A DNA stretch of 64,000 bases from Roseibium sp. Sym1 (GCF_027359675.1 NZ_CP114786.1:5864501-5928500), one strand, 5' to 3'; shown: positions 8,755 to 18,559, counted from the stretch's first letter. The notes: generated by a model not told the origin, from the letters alone. Numbers and translations are program-made.

Positions 8755-10665
8755 ATGACGTCTGTCGAAGACCGCCTGAAGGCGGCTGCACAGCACATAA
8801 TGTCAGGGGACCGGGGAAGCGCCGCGGCGCTTCTGGAAAGTGTTCTCGACGTGACACCGGGACATTGCGGTGCGCTCAGCGCCCTGGCCGAAATCCGGCT
8901 GGAGGAAGGCGATGCCGACCAGGCGATGCAGCTGCTGAACGAAGTGCTGTCACGTGACCGAACCCATTGCGATGCCCGCAATCTGCTCACCACCCTGCTT
9001 CTGGCCAGAAACAAGAGGGACGACGCCAGGGAACTGGTCGACGAAACGCTCGAGCTGTCGCCCCTGAACAGCCGTGCCTGCGCGTTGAGAGCCGACATTC
9101 ATGTCGCCGACAGCGAATTCGAACAGGCGGAACACTTGCTGCGCGGCGCGTTGTCCGAACAGCCCGAGGATGCCACTCTCCTTTCCGCCCTGGCATCGCT
9201 TTATGCCGCGGTCAGGCAGAACCGTGCCGCCCTGCACCTGGCTCAGGAAGCCCTGGCGCGCGATCCCGGCAATCCGCGGCACCTGGCCCGGCTGGGTTGC
9301 GTACTCGCGGAGCTGGGAGATCATCAGAAGGCCGCAACCCATCTGGCGACGGCGCACCTGAAACTGCCGACCGACCCTGTCATCATGCTGTTTCTGGCCG
9401 AAAGTCAGGCAGCAACCGGGCAGACCCGCGAAGCCCGGGCGCTCGCCAAGCGGCTGACCCTCCGGTATCCCGGTCTCCTCGCCGGGTGGCTCCTCCTGAT
9501 CCGCGTCGAAGCGTTGCGCGGGGACACACGAAAGGTGTTTTCGGATTTCCTGCAACAGGTCAAGAAACACCCCGACAAGGCTGCCGCGCTTGTCTCCCTC
9601 GCCATGGCCTATCGCAGTCTTGGGTACCTCTCCAAACCTATCCGTCTGCTGCAGCCGTTTCTGGAAAACGACGCCAATGCCAATTCGCAACACCGTCCGC
9701 AGGCGCTGACCGTGTTGCGCGACTGCATGCTGGCCTCAGACAGCCTGGAGAACCTGGCAGCGACCGTTCCCGGGACCGCCCTTCCCTGCCGGATGTCCGG
9801 TGCGGAAGCGCAGGAACCCGAAGATGCCGCCGAGGCCCTCGAAAGAGCGATCAGCCACAACGATCTGCTGATCGACCCGACGCTGTCCAGCCTCGATGCG
9901 CTTGTCCTGTTGCGCTTTGCGTCCGGTTCGCCTTCCGTCCCCCCCAGGAGACGGATCTTCGGCGCGGCCCATCTGGCACCGGTCGCCGACCTGGTCGACG
10001 CGGGATCCTTCGTGGCGTTCGACAGTCCGCAAGGCCGGCAGGTTCTGGCGGAATCGGATGATCCGGTGCCTTTGACAGCAATCGTGGGACTGCCGCACGA
10101 GCAACTGATGAAGAGGCGGCAAGCGGGGCCCTATGTCCGGCCGGACGAGACCAGGCGCCGGAAATGGCGGGACGCGCTCCACGAATTCCCCCGGCCGATC
10201 GTTGCGCTGGCCTGGGACGGCAGCCCTCCCGGACTGGTGCTTGAAGACTACCGGCCGATACTGAGCGCCTGCGAAGGTTTCGGCGGCACCTTCATCAGCG
10301 TGATGTGGGACAAGGCGCGCCACCAGTTGTCTTCCTGGCCAGGCATCATCGATGCCGGAAAGCACTTTGCGGATCTCTCCGACCTGAGCGCCCTTTTGGC
10401 GGAAGTCGATCTGCTCATCGGACCGGACGGTCTGCCGGTCCATGTGGCGGGAGCCATGGGCCGCCCCGCAGCCGTGCTGACCCGGCCGGCGCATCCCTGG
10501 TACTGGCACGCGAACCGGGGAAAGGCGACCTGGTATCCATCGGTCCGGGTTTTCAGAAGCAAACGCTTCGGACACTGGACCAGCCTGATGGAAGACCTCT
10601 CCGATCCGCTTCGCGACCTGATTTCTGGCCTGCCCTCGGAAGAGAAGATCCTGGCGTCCGGCTGA
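8755..10665 (+). CDS. TPR-repeat protein with glycosyltransferase-like C-terminal domain
   Basis: This 636-residue protein has tetratricopeptide repeats over residues 1-290 (for example ALSALAEIRLEEGDADQAMQ and LGCVLAELGDHQKAATHLATAHLKL). A C-terminal region of about 400-630 resembles the heptosyltransferase-like domain at the end of TPR proteins: a run containing DLLIGPDGLPVHVAGAMGRP, then a Trp-rich stretch (HPWYWHANRGKATWYPSVRVF). In that family the Asp-x-x-x-x-His-Leu-Ala-Gly-Ala-Leu-Gly segment forms the nucleotide-sugar site; here it reads PDGLPVHVAGAMG. The ATG at 8755 has a GGGAGA ribosome site. It ends the cluster, convergent with lepB 27 bases away. Whether it is an active transferase is unknown. 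Confidence 0.75.
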   Translation: MTSVEDRLKAAAQHIMSGDRGSAAALLESVLDVTPGHCGALSALAEIRLEEGDADQAMQLLNEVLSRDRTHCDARNLLTTLLLARNKRDDARELVDETLELSPLNSRACALRADIHVADSEFEQAEHLLRGALSEQPEDATLLSALASLYAAVRQNRAALHLAQEALARDPGNPRHLARLGCVLAELGDHQKAATHLATAHLKLPTDPVIMLFLAESQAATGQTREARALAKRLTLRYPGLLAGWLLLIRVEALRGDTRKVFSDFLQQVKKHPDKAAALVSLAMAYRSLGYLSKPIRLLQPFLENDANANSQHRPQALTVLRDCMLASDSLENLAATVPGTALPCRMSGAEAQEPEDAAEALERAISHNDLLIDPTLSSLDALVLLRFASGSPSVPPRRRIFGAAHLAPVADLVDAGSFVAFDSPQGRQVLAESDDPVPLTAIVGLPHEQLMKRRQAGPYVRPDETRRRKWRDALHEFPRPIVALAWDGSPPGLVLEDYRPILSACEGFGGTFISVMWDKARHQLSSWPGIIDAGKHFADLSDLSALLAEVDLLIGPDGLPVHVAGAMGRPAAVLTRPAHPWYWHANRGKATWYPSVRVFRSKRFGHWTSLMEDLSDPLRDLISGLPSEEKILASG

Positions 10666-10692
10666 CCCCGCAAGACAAAATGTCTGGCGCCG

Positions 10693-11385
10693 TCACCTTG
10701 AAGCCGATGCTTCCGTCATGTCAGGCCTGAGCGAGCGCCACCGCAAGCTTTCTTCCGGTCCGGAGAAGTAAACGCGTCGCGCGATTCCGGTGATATTTTC
10801 GATCGGCACATAACCGACACGGCTGATGTAGCGGCTGTCGACGGAATTGTCGCGGTTGTCACCCAGCACAAAAACGTGCCCCTCCGGTATCTCGAATTCA
10901 CGGGTGTTGTCGGATACGCCCTCCGGTGTGAGATCGAGCAATTGATAGGCCCTGCCGCCAGGCAAAATCTCCTTGAAACAGGGAACGCTGCGGATCGCTC
11001 CGTCCGGGCCTCTCCGGACATAATCGTCAGACTTTTCGTATCGCAGCGGCTCGCCGTTCAGGTAAACCTTGCCGTCGCGCATCTGGATCCGGTCACCCGG
11101 CAATCCGATCAGGCGCTTCACATAGGGGATTTCGGGATTTGTCGGCAGGTCGAAGACAATGATGTCGCCGCGAACAGGTTCATAGGTCGCCCCAAAATCC
11201 GGGACGATCCGCTCTGCCAGAAACATGTCTCCGACCTGGAGCGCCGGTTCCATGCTTCCCGCCGGAGTGTTGTAGGCTTTCAGGCGCAGCAGGTAAAAAT
11301 GGTTCCACGAAACGGCCACCCCGACCAGGATGACGGCCAACAGAACCAGCCCCGGTATCACCAGCGACCTTAACCTGCGTGCCAC
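10693..11385 (-). CDS. lepB: Signal peptidase I
   Basis: This 230-residue membrane serine protease removes signal peptides from exported proteins. One transmembrane segment covers residues 8-27. The catalytic serine is Ser44 in PAGSMEPAL and the general base is Lys90 in YVKRLIGLPGD. The C-terminal box GDNRDNSVDSR is intact. The start is GTG at 11385 (VARRL...). In Hyphomicrobiales the housekeeping lepB usually sits upstream of rnc-era-recO; this one lies downstream of the spike cluster on the opposite strand, so it may be an additional paralogue. That point is inference. Confidence 0.95.
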   Translation of the reverse strand: MARRLRSLVIPGLVLLAVILVGVAVSWNHFYLLRLKAYNTPAGSMEPALQVGDMFLAERIVPDFGATYEPVRGDIIVFDLPTNPEIPYVKRLIGLPGDRIQMRDGKVYLNGEPLRYEKSDDYVRRGPDGAIRSVPCFKEILPGGRAYQLLDLTPEGVSDNTREFEIPEGHVFVLGDNRDNSVDSRYISRVGYVPIENITGIARRVYFSGPEESLRWRSLRPDMTEASASR

Positions 11386-11610
11386 GGCGTATCCTCTGCA
11401 TTAGGCCGGCATGTCCGGCGGGTGAAATCAGGTTTACGCCCTCCCCCGGGGATTTACAAACGCCGGCCGTGCCGTTGAGCCCGAAGGTATTTGGCCCCGA
11501 CCACACGATTTGCCCACAGGAGCTTCGATTTCCGTTGAAAATCTGCCGATCTCGGCTCCCGGACGCGCCAGGCAATTGCACCGGATGCCGGAAACGGCTA
11601 GCAAGCAATC

Positions 11611-13863
11611 ATGGGAAAAGAGACGACTCCGCCGCCAAGTGGCATTGAAGGCATCAACCTCAAGGACGCGCTTGAAGAGCGCTACCTGGCCTACGCATTG
11701 TCGACCATCATGCACCGGGCCCTGCCCGATGTGCGCGACGGTCTGAAACCGGTTCACAGGCGCCTCCTCTATGCCATGCGCCTGCTGAAGCTGGACCCCG
11801 GCGCCGGCTTCAAGAAATGTGCGCGCGTCGTCGGTGACGTGATCGGTAAATACCATCCCCATGGCGACCAGGCCGTCTACGACGCGCTGGTGCGCCTGGC
11901 CCAGGACTTCGCGCAACGCTATCCGCTGATCGACGGGCAGGGTAACTTCGGCAATGTCGACGGCGACAATGCCGCGGCCATGCGTTACACCGAAGCGCGC
12001 ATGACCGACACGGCCAAGCGGCTGCTGGACGGACTGGATGAAAACGCGGTCGACTTCCGCGAGACCTATGACGGCGAGGACAAGGAACCGATTGTCCTTC
12101 CGGGCGGGTTCCCGAACCTTCTGGGGAACGGCTCCTCGGGCATTGCCGTCGGCATGGCCACGTCCATTCCGCCACACAATGCCTTTGAGCTGTGCCAGGC
12201 CTGCCAGCATCTGATCAAGAACCCGAATGCCGAAGTCGATGACCTGCTGGAGTTCATCAAGGGCCCGGACTTCCCGACCGGCGGCCTGCTGGTGTCCGAT
12301 CAGGGATCGATCCGCGAAGCCTATGCAACGGGCCGGGGCAGCTTCCGCGTGCGCGCACGCTGGGAGGTCGAGGATCTTGGGCGGGGGCAATGGTCCATCG
12401 TCATCACCGAAATTCCCTACCAGGTGCAGAAATCCCGGCTGATCGAAAAGATCGCCGAGTTGCTGACTGCACGCAAGCTGCCGCTTCTGGACGACATCCG
12501 CGATGAATCCGCCGAGGACATCCGCATCGTTCTGGTGCCGCGTTCGCGCAACGTCGATGCCAACCTGCTGATGGAATCCCTGTTCAAGCTGACGGACCTG
12601 GAAAACCGGTTCTCCCTGAACATGAATGTCCTGTCCATGGGCAAGGTGCCCATGGTCATGGGACTGAAGCAGGTTCTGCGCGAGTGGCTCGATCACCGCA
12701 AGGTTGTCCTGGTCCGCCGGTCGGAATACCGCCTAGGCCAGATCAACCACCGCCTGGAGGTTCTGGAAGGCTACCTGATCGCCTATCTGAACCTCGATGA
12801 GGTGATCCGCATCATCCGCGAGGAAGACGATGCCAAGGCAGAGCTGATCCGGACCTTCGAGCTGACCGACGTCCAGGCGGAAGCCATCCTCAACATGCGT
12901 CTGCGTTCCTTGCGCAAGCTGGAAGAGATGGAGATCCGCAAGGAGCACGACAAGCTCACCGAGGAAAAGGACGACCTGACCAAGCTGCTTGGATCCGATG
13001 CCCGCCAGTGGACCAAGATTTCCAAGGAACTGGGCGACATCTCAAAGGTCTACGGCCCGGAAACCGAAATCGGCCGCCGCCGCACCGACAAGTCCGAGGC
13101 GCCCGAAGCCGACCTGGTCGACATTCAGCAGGCGATGATCGAAAAGGAACCGATCACCGTCATCATTTCCGAAAAAGGCTGGATCCGGGCGCTCAAGGGG
13201 CATCAGGCCGACCTGTCGAATGTGTCGTTCAAACAGGGCGACAAGCTGAAGCTGTTCTTCCACGCGGAAACGACGGACAAGATCCTGCTGTTTTCTTCCG
13301 GTGGCAAATTCTTCACGCTGGGTGCGGACCGTCTGCCGGGCGGCCGTGGCCATGGCGAGCCGATCCGCCTGATGGTGGAAATGGACGAGGCCCAGGATGT
13401 CGTCAACGCCTTCGTCTACAAACCGGGCCGGAACCTGCTTCTGGCCAGCACAGAGGCGCGCGGTTTCGTCGTCAACGAAGACGACGTCATTGCCAATACG
13501 CGCAAGGGCAAGCAGGTGCTCAACCTGACCATGCCTGCCGAAGCTTCGATCTGTGTCGAGGCCACGGGGGACCAGGTCGCCATCATCGGGGAAAACCGCA
13601 AGCTGCTGGTGTTCCCGCTGTCGCAGATCCCGCAAATGGGGCGTGGCCGGGGTGTCCGGCTGCAACGCTACCGCGACGGCCTCATTTCCGACATCCGCGT
13701 CTTCAAGGGCGAGGACGGCCTCACCTGGACCGACAGTTCCGGGCGCAGCTACACGCGATCGCTCGAGGAGCTGGCAGACTGGCGCGGCGAACGTGGTAAC
13801 GCGGGCCGCCTGCCGCCCACCGGTTTCCCGCGCTCGAACAAGTTCGGACCGAACAAACTCTAA
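11611..13863 (+). CDS. parC: DNA topoisomerase IV subunit A
   Basis: ParC is the DNA-breaking subunit of topoisomerase IV, which decatenates daughter chromosomes together with ParE. The 750-residue product has the usual length. The active-site tyrosine is Tyr126 in [11 protein letters not shown], and the helix before it ([19 protein letters not shown]) is the quinolone-contact region. Gln87 and Asp91 occupy the places of Ser80 and Glu84 of the Escherichia coli protein. GyrA-type beta-pinwheel repeats follow from about residue 500. The ATG at 11611 is preceded only by a modest purine stretch. recO-parC adjacency is common in this order; here about 10 kb separates them. Confidence 0.96.
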   Translation: MGKETTPPPSGIEGINLKDALEERYLAYALSTIMHRALPDVRDGLKPVHRRLLYAMRLLKLDPGAGFKKCARVVGDVIGKYHPHGDQAVYDALVRLAQDFAQRYPLIDGQGNFGNVDGDNAAAMRYTEARMTDTAKRLLDGLDENAVDFRETYDGEDKEPIVLPGGFPNLLGNGSSGIAVGMATSIPPHNAFELCQACQHLIKNPNAEVDDLLEFIKGPDFPTGGLLVSDQGSIREAYATGRGSFRVRARWEVEDLGRGQWSIVITEIPYQVQKSRLIEKIAELLTARKLPLLDDIRDESAEDIRIVLVPRSRNVDANLLMESLFKLTDLENRFSLNMNVLSMGKVPMVMGLKQVLREWLDHRKVVLVRRSEYRLGQINHRLEVLEGYLIAYLNLDEVIRIIREEDDAKAELIRTFELTDVQAEAILNMRLRSLRKLEEMEIRKEHDKLTEEKDDLTKLLGSDARQWTKISKELGDISKVYGPETEIGRRRTDKSEAPEADLVDIQQAMIEKEPITVIISEKGWIRALKGHQADLSNVSFKQGDKLKLFFHAETTDKILLFSSGGKFFTLGADRLPGGRGHGEPIRLMVEMDEAQDVVNAFVYKPGRNLLLASTEARGFVVNEDDVIANTRKGKQVLNLTMPAEASICVEATGDQVAIIGENRKLLVFPLSQIPQMGRGRGVRLQRYRDGLISDIRVFKGEDGLTWTDSSGRSYTRSLEELADWRGERGNAGRLPPTGFPRSNKFGPNKL

Positions 13864-13864
13864 A

Positions 13865-14776
13865 TCATTGAGTTGCACTGGCGGCGCTCAGGTGCCGCCA
13901 CTGTCCCGGTGTCATGCCGAAGGCCCTTTTGAAGTGTCGGGTCATGTGGCTCTGGTCGGCGAACCCGCTGGCCACGGCCGCCTCCACCAGCGGGGCGCCG
14001 GCCCCGAGCTCCGCCTTCGCCCGGCCCAGCCGGCGCATCACGAGGTAACGGTGCGGACTGGTTCCGAACACGGCCCGGAATTGCCGCGACAGGGTGAACC
14101 TGTCCATCTGCGCCAGACCTTCCAGTTGTTCCATGCGCACACTGTCGGTGCAATTTTCCTTCAGGAATTCCGCGCAGCGTTTCAGGTCCGGCCAGCTCAA
14201 GGCGGTCCCGGAAGGCCCTTGATGGTCGGAATGCCCCCATAGACAATCCGCCAGATCGGCAATCAGGCAGTCCCGCTTGAGCGTGCCCAATTCACGATCA
14301 ATGTCCGTCAGGGCCTCCGCCAGCTCGGTCCGGAAGCGGTTGTCCGAGATGACCGGTGACGGCACAAACGGCAATCCGGGTCTGCCTACGCCGGACAGGA
14401 CATCTGAAATCTGTTCCGGGGCCACGTAGAGCATGCGGTAACGCAATCCCTCCTCCGTGCCCGCGCCGCCATCATGCACTTCGTCCGGATGGATCACGAT
14501 CACCTGCCCGGGCAGGGAAGCGCGCTGCTCCCCACGATAGCTGAAGGTCTGCACGCCATTCATCGTCAGGCCGATGGCATAGGTGTCGTGCCTGTGCGGG
14601 CTGAAGCCATTGCCCTGAAACCGCGCCTCGATACGTTCAACGCCGTCCTCGGCCGGCGAGATCACGATGCCGTCCTCCCGCGAACTGCACAAACGTTCAA
14701 GACCACGGCTCCCCGGCAACGGTACTTCTTCCTCACACCAATCCTTCTGGTATCCCCGTGTGGAGTTGACATTCAT
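13865..14776 (-). CDS. AraC-family transcriptional regulator
   Basis: About 303 residues with an N-terminal cupin-like sensor (HRHDTYAIGLTMNGVQTF, typical of AraC effector domains) and a C-terminal double helix-turn-helix (FTLSRQFRAVFGTSPHRYLV; GFADQSHMTRHFKRAFGMTP). The family usually activates a neighbouring gene, and the divergent DUF2000 gene is the obvious candidate. The start is uncertain: an ATG at 14776 would overlap the start codon of the divergent gene, whereas a TTG about 24 codons further in (EVPL) has a GAGGAAG stretch upstream. The C-terminus ends 1 base after parC, convergently. Confidence 0.88.
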   Translation of the reverse strand: MNVNSTRGYQKDWCEEEVPLPGSRGLERLCSSREDGIVISPAEDGVERIEARFQGNGFSPHRHDTYAIGLTMNGVQTFSYRGEQRASLPGQVIVIHPDEVHDGGAGTEEGLRYRMLYVAPEQISDVLSGVGRPGLPFVPSPVISDNRFRTELAEALTDIDRELGTLKRDCLIADLADCLWGHSDHQGPSGTALSWPDLKRCAEFLKENCTDSVRMEQLEGLAQMDRFTLSRQFRAVFGTSPHRYLVMRRLGRAKAELGAGAPLVEAAVASGFADQSHMTRHFKRAFGMTPGQWRHLSAASATQ

Positions 14777-15182
14777 GTTTGAAACCAAATTCGTCATAAT
14801 TGTCCGCGAAGACCTTGCCGCCTGGCAAAAGCTGAACGTGACCGCCTTTCTTGCCACCGGCATCGCCGCTGCAAAACCGGCCCTTATCGGTGAGCATTAC
14901 CGCGATGCTGCCGGACATGTCTATCACCCCATGAGCGTGCAGCCGATCATCATCTTGAGCGCGGATGCCGACACGATTGCCAAGATCCACCAGCGGACCC
15001 TGCAGCGTGGCGTCCCGGCAAGCGTTTACATCGAGGAGATGTTCACCACCGGCCACGACAGCGCCAACAGGGAGGTTTTTGCCAAGTTCACACTGGAAAA
15101 CGCCAAAGTCGTCGGCCTCGCCGTTCACACGGACAAGAAGATCGCGGACAAGATTTCCAAAGGCGCGAAAATGCACCGATGA
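14775..15182 (+). CDS. DUF2000 family protein
   Basis: This 135-residue protein matches DUF2000, seen in MFETKFVIIVREDLAAWQKL at the start and GEHYRDAAGHVYHPMSVQPI in the middle. The family is related in fold to peptidyl-tRNA hydrolase II, but its function is not established. It diverges from the AraC regulator, and the two annotated start codons interlock in the four bases CATG at 14774-14777. Its promoter would therefore lie inside the regulator's 5' region unless the regulator starts later. The call is secure; the role is unknown. Confidence 0.85.
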   Translation: MFETKFVIIVREDLAAWQKLNVTAFLATGIAAAKPALIGEHYRDAAGHVYHPMSVQPIIILSADADTIAKIHQRTLQRGVPASVYIEEMFTTGHDSANREVFAKFTLENAKVVGLAVHTDKKIADKISKGAKMHR

Positions 15183-15309
15183 ATTCCCGGAGCCACATGA
15201 CTGCCTCTGTCATTGCTGCAAAAGTCTGACGAATTTCCTCTCGACTGACGGGGGGATTCGCGGGCACTGTCAGCAAGTCAATCGGGTGAAGGGTGTTCAG
15301 GGCTTTTGC

Positions 15310-15768
15310 ATGAATCTCACAGACAATCCACAGTCAACGCGGCCGGTTCCCTTAAACCGGTCCCAGTTCAAGACGTTTATCCAAATCCCCACCAGGTGGA
15401 TGGATGTGGATATCTATGGTCATGTCAACAACGTGCAATATCTGAGCTTCTTCGACACGGCCGTCAACAGCTGGTACGTCGACAACAACTTGCTCGATCC
15501 GGTTCATAGCCGGGAAATATTCCTGGTGGTCGAAACAGGCTGTCACTATTTTTCGGAACTGACGTTCCCGGGCGTTGTTTCCGCCGGGTTGAAGATCGAG
15601 AAACTCGGCTCCAGCTCGGTGGTTTTCCGTGTCGGACTGTTTTCCGGCGAAGCGTCCGAAACAGCAGCTCACGGGCGCTTCGTGCATGTGTATGTCGACC
15701 GCAACAACCGGCGCCCCCTGCCGATACCGGAAGCAAAACGCCTGGTGTTGGAAACCTTGACGGCGTAG
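15310..15768 (+). CDS. Hotdog-fold acyl-CoA thioesterase
   Basis: This 152-residue protein carries the YbgC/4-hydroxybenzoyl-CoA thioesterase signature WMDVDIYGHVNNVQYLSFFD, where the first Asp of DxDxYGHVNN is the usual catalytic residue. It should hydrolyse an acyl-CoA thioester in the cytoplasm; the substrate cannot be read from sequence. The frame is open further upstream, but the ATG at 15310 gives the family's usual length. The gene stands alone and is convergent with smpB, with a 188-base gap that holds inverted repeats. Confidence 0.88.
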   Translation: MNLTDNPQSTRPVPLNRSQFKTFIQIPTRWMDVDIYGHVNNVQYLSFFDTAVNSWYVDNNLLDPVHSREIFLVVETGCHYFSELTFPGVVSAGLKIEKLGSSSVVFRVGLFSGEASETAAHGRFVHVYVDRNNRRPLPIPEAKRLVLETLTA

Positions 15769-15792
15769 CGTCCCATAGCCGTTCCGGCGATC

Positions 15793-15834
15793 GGCTTATC
15801 CCGTTCCACCAACAGGTCATGAACAGGATAAGCG
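15793..15834. repeat. Inverted repeat between convergent genes
   Basis: The arms GGCTTATCCCGTTC (15793-15806) and GAACAGGATAAGCG (15821-15834) pair at 12 of 14 positions around a 14-base loop. The repeat lies between the thioesterase and smpB 3' ends, so it could end transcription from either side, but no T-run is present. Confidence 0.5.
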
Positions 15835-15887
15835 GTTGAAGGCCGACATCCTCTTCCACAAACTGCACACAGAGTTTCCACAACCTT

Positions 15888-15902
15888 TGCGCAAGTTGCG
15901 CA
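15888..15902. promoter_or_regulatory. Tight palindrome in the thioesterase/smpB gap
   Basis: TGCGCAA (15888-15894) and TTGCGCA (15896-15902) are perfect arms around one base, with a further CCT/AGG match outside. Close by are DnaA-box-like words (CTTCCACAA, TTTCCACAA, TTCCCCACA). The symmetry suggests a protein-binding site, but no regulator is identified. Confidence 0.4.
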
Positions 15903-15956
15903 CAGGTTCCCCACAGTCATGAAAATGTCACGGAACACCTTTCCCGGGCAGTCGCC

Positions 15957-16436
15957 CTAACCCAGGTTCTTCATCAGCCGCGACTTTTCGCGTTGCCAGT
16001 CACGCTTCTTTTCGGTCTCGCGCTTGTCATGCAGTTTCTTGCCGCGTGCCAGTGCAAGTTCCAGTTTCGCACGCCCCTTGTCATTGAAATACAGTTTGAG
16101 CGGAACAATGGTCTTGCCTTCCTTTTGCACCGCACCGGCAAGCTTGCCGATTTCGCGTTTGTGCAGAAGGAGTTTGCGCGGCCGGCGCGGTTCGTGGTTG
16201 AACCGGTTCGCCTGAAGGTATTCCGGGATATAGACGTTGTAGATCCAGATTTCGCCGCCGTGTTCGGCCGCATAGGATTCGGCAATATTCGCCTTGCCGT
16301 TTCGCAGGGATTTCACTTCCGTGCCCTTCAGCTCGATCCCCGCCTCCAGCGTATCCTCAATCTCGTAATTGAACCGGGCCTTCCGGTTGTCGGATATGAT
16401 GGTCCGTCCTGGAACATGCCCTTTTTTCGGCGCCAT
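15957..16436 (-). CDS. smpB: SsrA-binding protein SmpB
   Basis: SmpB binds tmRNA and is required for trans-translation, which rescues stalled ribosomes. The 159-residue product has the OB-fold core ([18 protein letters not shown]), the [12 protein letters not shown] motif and the basic C-terminal tail ([16 protein letters not shown]) that enters the decoding centre. Two in-frame ATGs exist. The second (16436) is chosen because AGGA lies five bases before it, while it directly abuts the first. dapA lies 49 bases upstream on the same strand, a usual pairing. No tmRNA gene was seen in the window. Confidence 0.96.
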   Translation of the reverse strand: MAPKKGHVPGRTIISDNRKARFNYEIEDTLEAGIELKGTEVKSLRNGKANIAESYAAEHGGEIWIYNVYIPEYLQANRFNHEPRRPRKLLLHKREIGKLAGAVQKEGKTIVPLKLYFNDKGRAKLELALARGKKLHDKRETEKKRDWQREKSRLMKNLG

Positions 16437-16485
16437 TTTCATCCTTTCTGATGCCGGGGCATCAGCCCCGCACCAGACGTTCTTG

Positions 16486-17364
16486 TCAGTTGATCAGTCC
16501 GGCATGGGCCATGGCTGAACGAATTTCGCTGCGGGCCCCTTCGGAAATCGGCACCAGCGGCAGGCGAAGCTCCTCGCCGATCTTGCCGAGCAGCGACAGG
16601 GCATACTTGGCTCCACCCGGGCTGGGTTCCAGGAAAAGCGCACGATGAAGCGGTGCCAACCGGTCCTGAAGATCGAGCGCCTTCCTGAAATCGCCTGCCT
16701 GGGTTGCGCTCTGGAATTCCGCGCACAGCCTCGGTGCCACATTCGCGGTAACGGAGATGCAGCCGACGCCACCATGGGCATTGAAGGCCAATGCGGAAAT
16801 ATCCTCGCCGGAAAGCTGAATGAAATCCGGACCGCACAAATGGCGCTGCCGGCTGGCCTTCGCCATGTCGGCTGTCGCATCCTTGACACCCTTGATGTTC
16901 TCGCAGGTCTCAAAAAGCTCCGCCATGGTTTCCGGGGTCATGTCGATGATAGACCGGCCCGGAATATTGTAGATCAGGATCGGAATGCCGACCGCGTCGT
17001 TGACCGCCTTGAAATGGGCCTTCAAACCCGCCTGGTTCGGCTTGTTGTAATAGGGCGTGACAACAAGCAGAGCATCCGCACCCGCTTTTTCGGCGTGCTG
17101 GGCGAAATCAATTGCCTCGATCGTGTTGTTCGATCCGGCACCGGCGATCACCGGCACGCGGCCCGAAGCCGCCTCGATGCACAATTCGATCACCCGCTTG
17201 TGTTCCGCGTGGGTCAGTGTCGGGCTCTCACCCGTCGTGCCAACCGGAACCAGTCCGGAAGAGCCTTCCGCGATCTGCCAATCCACGAAGTCCCGGAACC
17301 GTTTCTCATCGAGCGCACCGTCCTTGAACGGGGTGATCAGCGCTGGAATGGATCCTTTGAACAT
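16486..17364 (-). CDS. dapA: 4-hydroxy-tetrahydrodipicolinate synthase
   Basis: DapA condenses pyruvate with aspartate semialdehyde in the first committed step of lysine and diaminopimelate synthesis. The 292-residue TIM-barrel protein has the pyruvate-binding GTTGES (Thr43, Thr44), the tyrosine of YNIPGR (Tyr132) and the Schiff-base lysine of GVKDAT (Lys161), aligned with Tyr133 and Lys161 of the Escherichia coli enzyme. smpB follows 49 bases downstream, so they are likely co-transcribed. A second DapA-like gene lies at 62888-63766. Its position beside smpB makes this the likelier housekeeping copy. Confidence 0.93.
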   Translation of the reverse strand: MFKGSIPALITPFKDGALDEKRFRDFVDWQIAEGSSGLVPVGTTGESPTLTHAEHKRVIELCIEAASGRVPVIAGAGSNNTIEAIDFAQHAEKAGADALLVVTPYYNKPNQAGLKAHFKAVNDAVGIPILIYNIPGRSIIDMTPETMAELFETCENIKGVKDATADMAKASRQRHLCGPDFIQLSGEDISALAFNAHGGVGCISVTANVAPRLCAEFQSATQAGDFRKALDLQDRLAPLHRALFLEPSPGGAKYALSLLGKIGEELRLPLVPISEGARSEIRSAMAHAGLIN

Positions 17365-17638
17365 CTCGGTTTCCTCTTGGTGGATCAGGTGCTTTCAGAA
17401 AGCGAAAGCGTGATGATGATTTACGGAGGCGCAACATACTCATCTGCCGGACGCTGGGCAATGCTTCCAACGACTTTACAGCAGCGCTTTTCGACTTTTC
17501 TTTGAGACGCAACCCGGTTGCCACATCCGGGGCTGCAAACCAGCGGCACCGGCAGGGAACTTGCTGTTGTCAGTGCGTTGCGAACACCCCTATCTTCCTT
17601 GAAGCAATGATTCAATGAAATCGTTTCAGGAGTTCCCC

Positions 17639-18559
17639 ATGACATCTGCGCCCCAGGAAGCGCCGGACCGGCCCAATCAGCGTTCGGCGCCGAATGCAGT
17701 CGATTTCACCTGGAAAAGCCCAGATGGATTGACGCTCGCCGGACGCGAATGGCCCGTACCAAATGATCGACCCGAACACCCAATCCCCGTCTTGTGCCTG
17801 CCTGGACTATCGAGAAACACGCGTGATTTCAATGACGTTGCACGGTTTCTTCAATCCAGTGGACATCGTGTCATTGCGCTGGATTACCGCGGTCGCGGCA
17901 ACAGCGACTGGGACAGCGACTGGCGGAATTACGCCCTGCCCGTCGAGGAAAAGGACATCGACGCTGCCATCGAAACGCTGGGACTGGACCGTTTCGCCGT
18001 TCTGGGCACGTCCCGGGGCGGGCTGCATGCGCTTGTGCTGGGTCTTCGGTATCCGGCGGACCGGATGGCAGCCGTGATTTTCAACGATGTCGGTCCACAT
18101 ATCGAGATGCGCGCCATTCACCGGATCGCCGCGACGCTCGGTCACAACATGAAGGCTGCTTCACTGGAAGCCGTCGCCGGCAACCTGAAACGCACGATCG
18201 GCAGCCAGTTTCCGGCATTCGGCGCCCGGGACTGGCTGAAGCTGGCAGGCCAACTTGCCTCGGAACACGATGGCCAGTTTGTCATGGATTACGATCCGGC
18301 CCTGGCGCATCAGCTTGCCAGCCTCGACGACGCCGCACCAGCACCGGACCTCTGGCCGCTTTACGACAAGCTCACGGACCGTCCTGTCCTGATACTTCAC
18401 GGAGAGCATTCGGACCTGCTCAGCCCGGATACGTGCAAGCGCATGCTCGACGGACATCCCAATGCGGCAGTCAGAACCATTCCCGGTCAGGGGCATGCGC
18501 CTGTTCTATGGGACACGGAAACCCATGAGGCGATCGCCGGTTTTCTGAAGAAGATCTAG
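17639..18559 (+). CDS. Alpha/beta-fold hydrolase
   Basis: This 306-residue protein has the alpha/beta-hydrolase pattern: oxyanion-hole region CLPGLSRN (residues 53-60), strand and turn DYRGRGNSD, nucleophile elbow GTSRGG with Ser125, an acid candidate in LHGEHSDLLSP, and the final histidine in GQGHAP. The substrate is unknown. The ATG at 17639 has an AGGAG ribosome site 7 bases upstream and is preferred over one eight codons earlier. The stop codon TAG lies inside the CTAG that begins a MITE-like repeat, so the insertion directly abuts the gene. Confidence 0.88.
   Translation: MTSAPQEAPDRPNQRSAPNAVDFTWKSPDGLTLAGREWPVPNDRPEHPIPVLCLPGLSRNTRDFNDVARFLQSSGHRVIALDYRGRGNSDWDSDWRNYALPVEEKDIDAAIETLGLDRFAVLGTSRGGLHALVLGLRYPADRMAAVIFNDVGPHIEMRAIHRIAATLGHNMKAASLEAVAGNLKRTIGSQFPAFGARDWLKLAGQLASEHDGQFVMDYDPALAHQLASLDDAAPAPDLWPLYDKLTDRPVLILHGEHSDLLSPDTCKRMLDGHPNAAVRTIPGQGHAPVLWDTETHEAIAGFLKKI

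Noticed and set aside
1883..10665. Complete T6SS or phage-tail operon
   Set aside because: No VgrG hub, sheath, baseplate or ATPase gene is visible; only spike-, tip- and adaptor-like proteins.
11611..13863. Gln87 and Asp91 of ParC as acquired quinolone resistance
   Set aside because: Gln at this place appears to be usual in alphaproteobacterial ParC, so it is no sign of selection.
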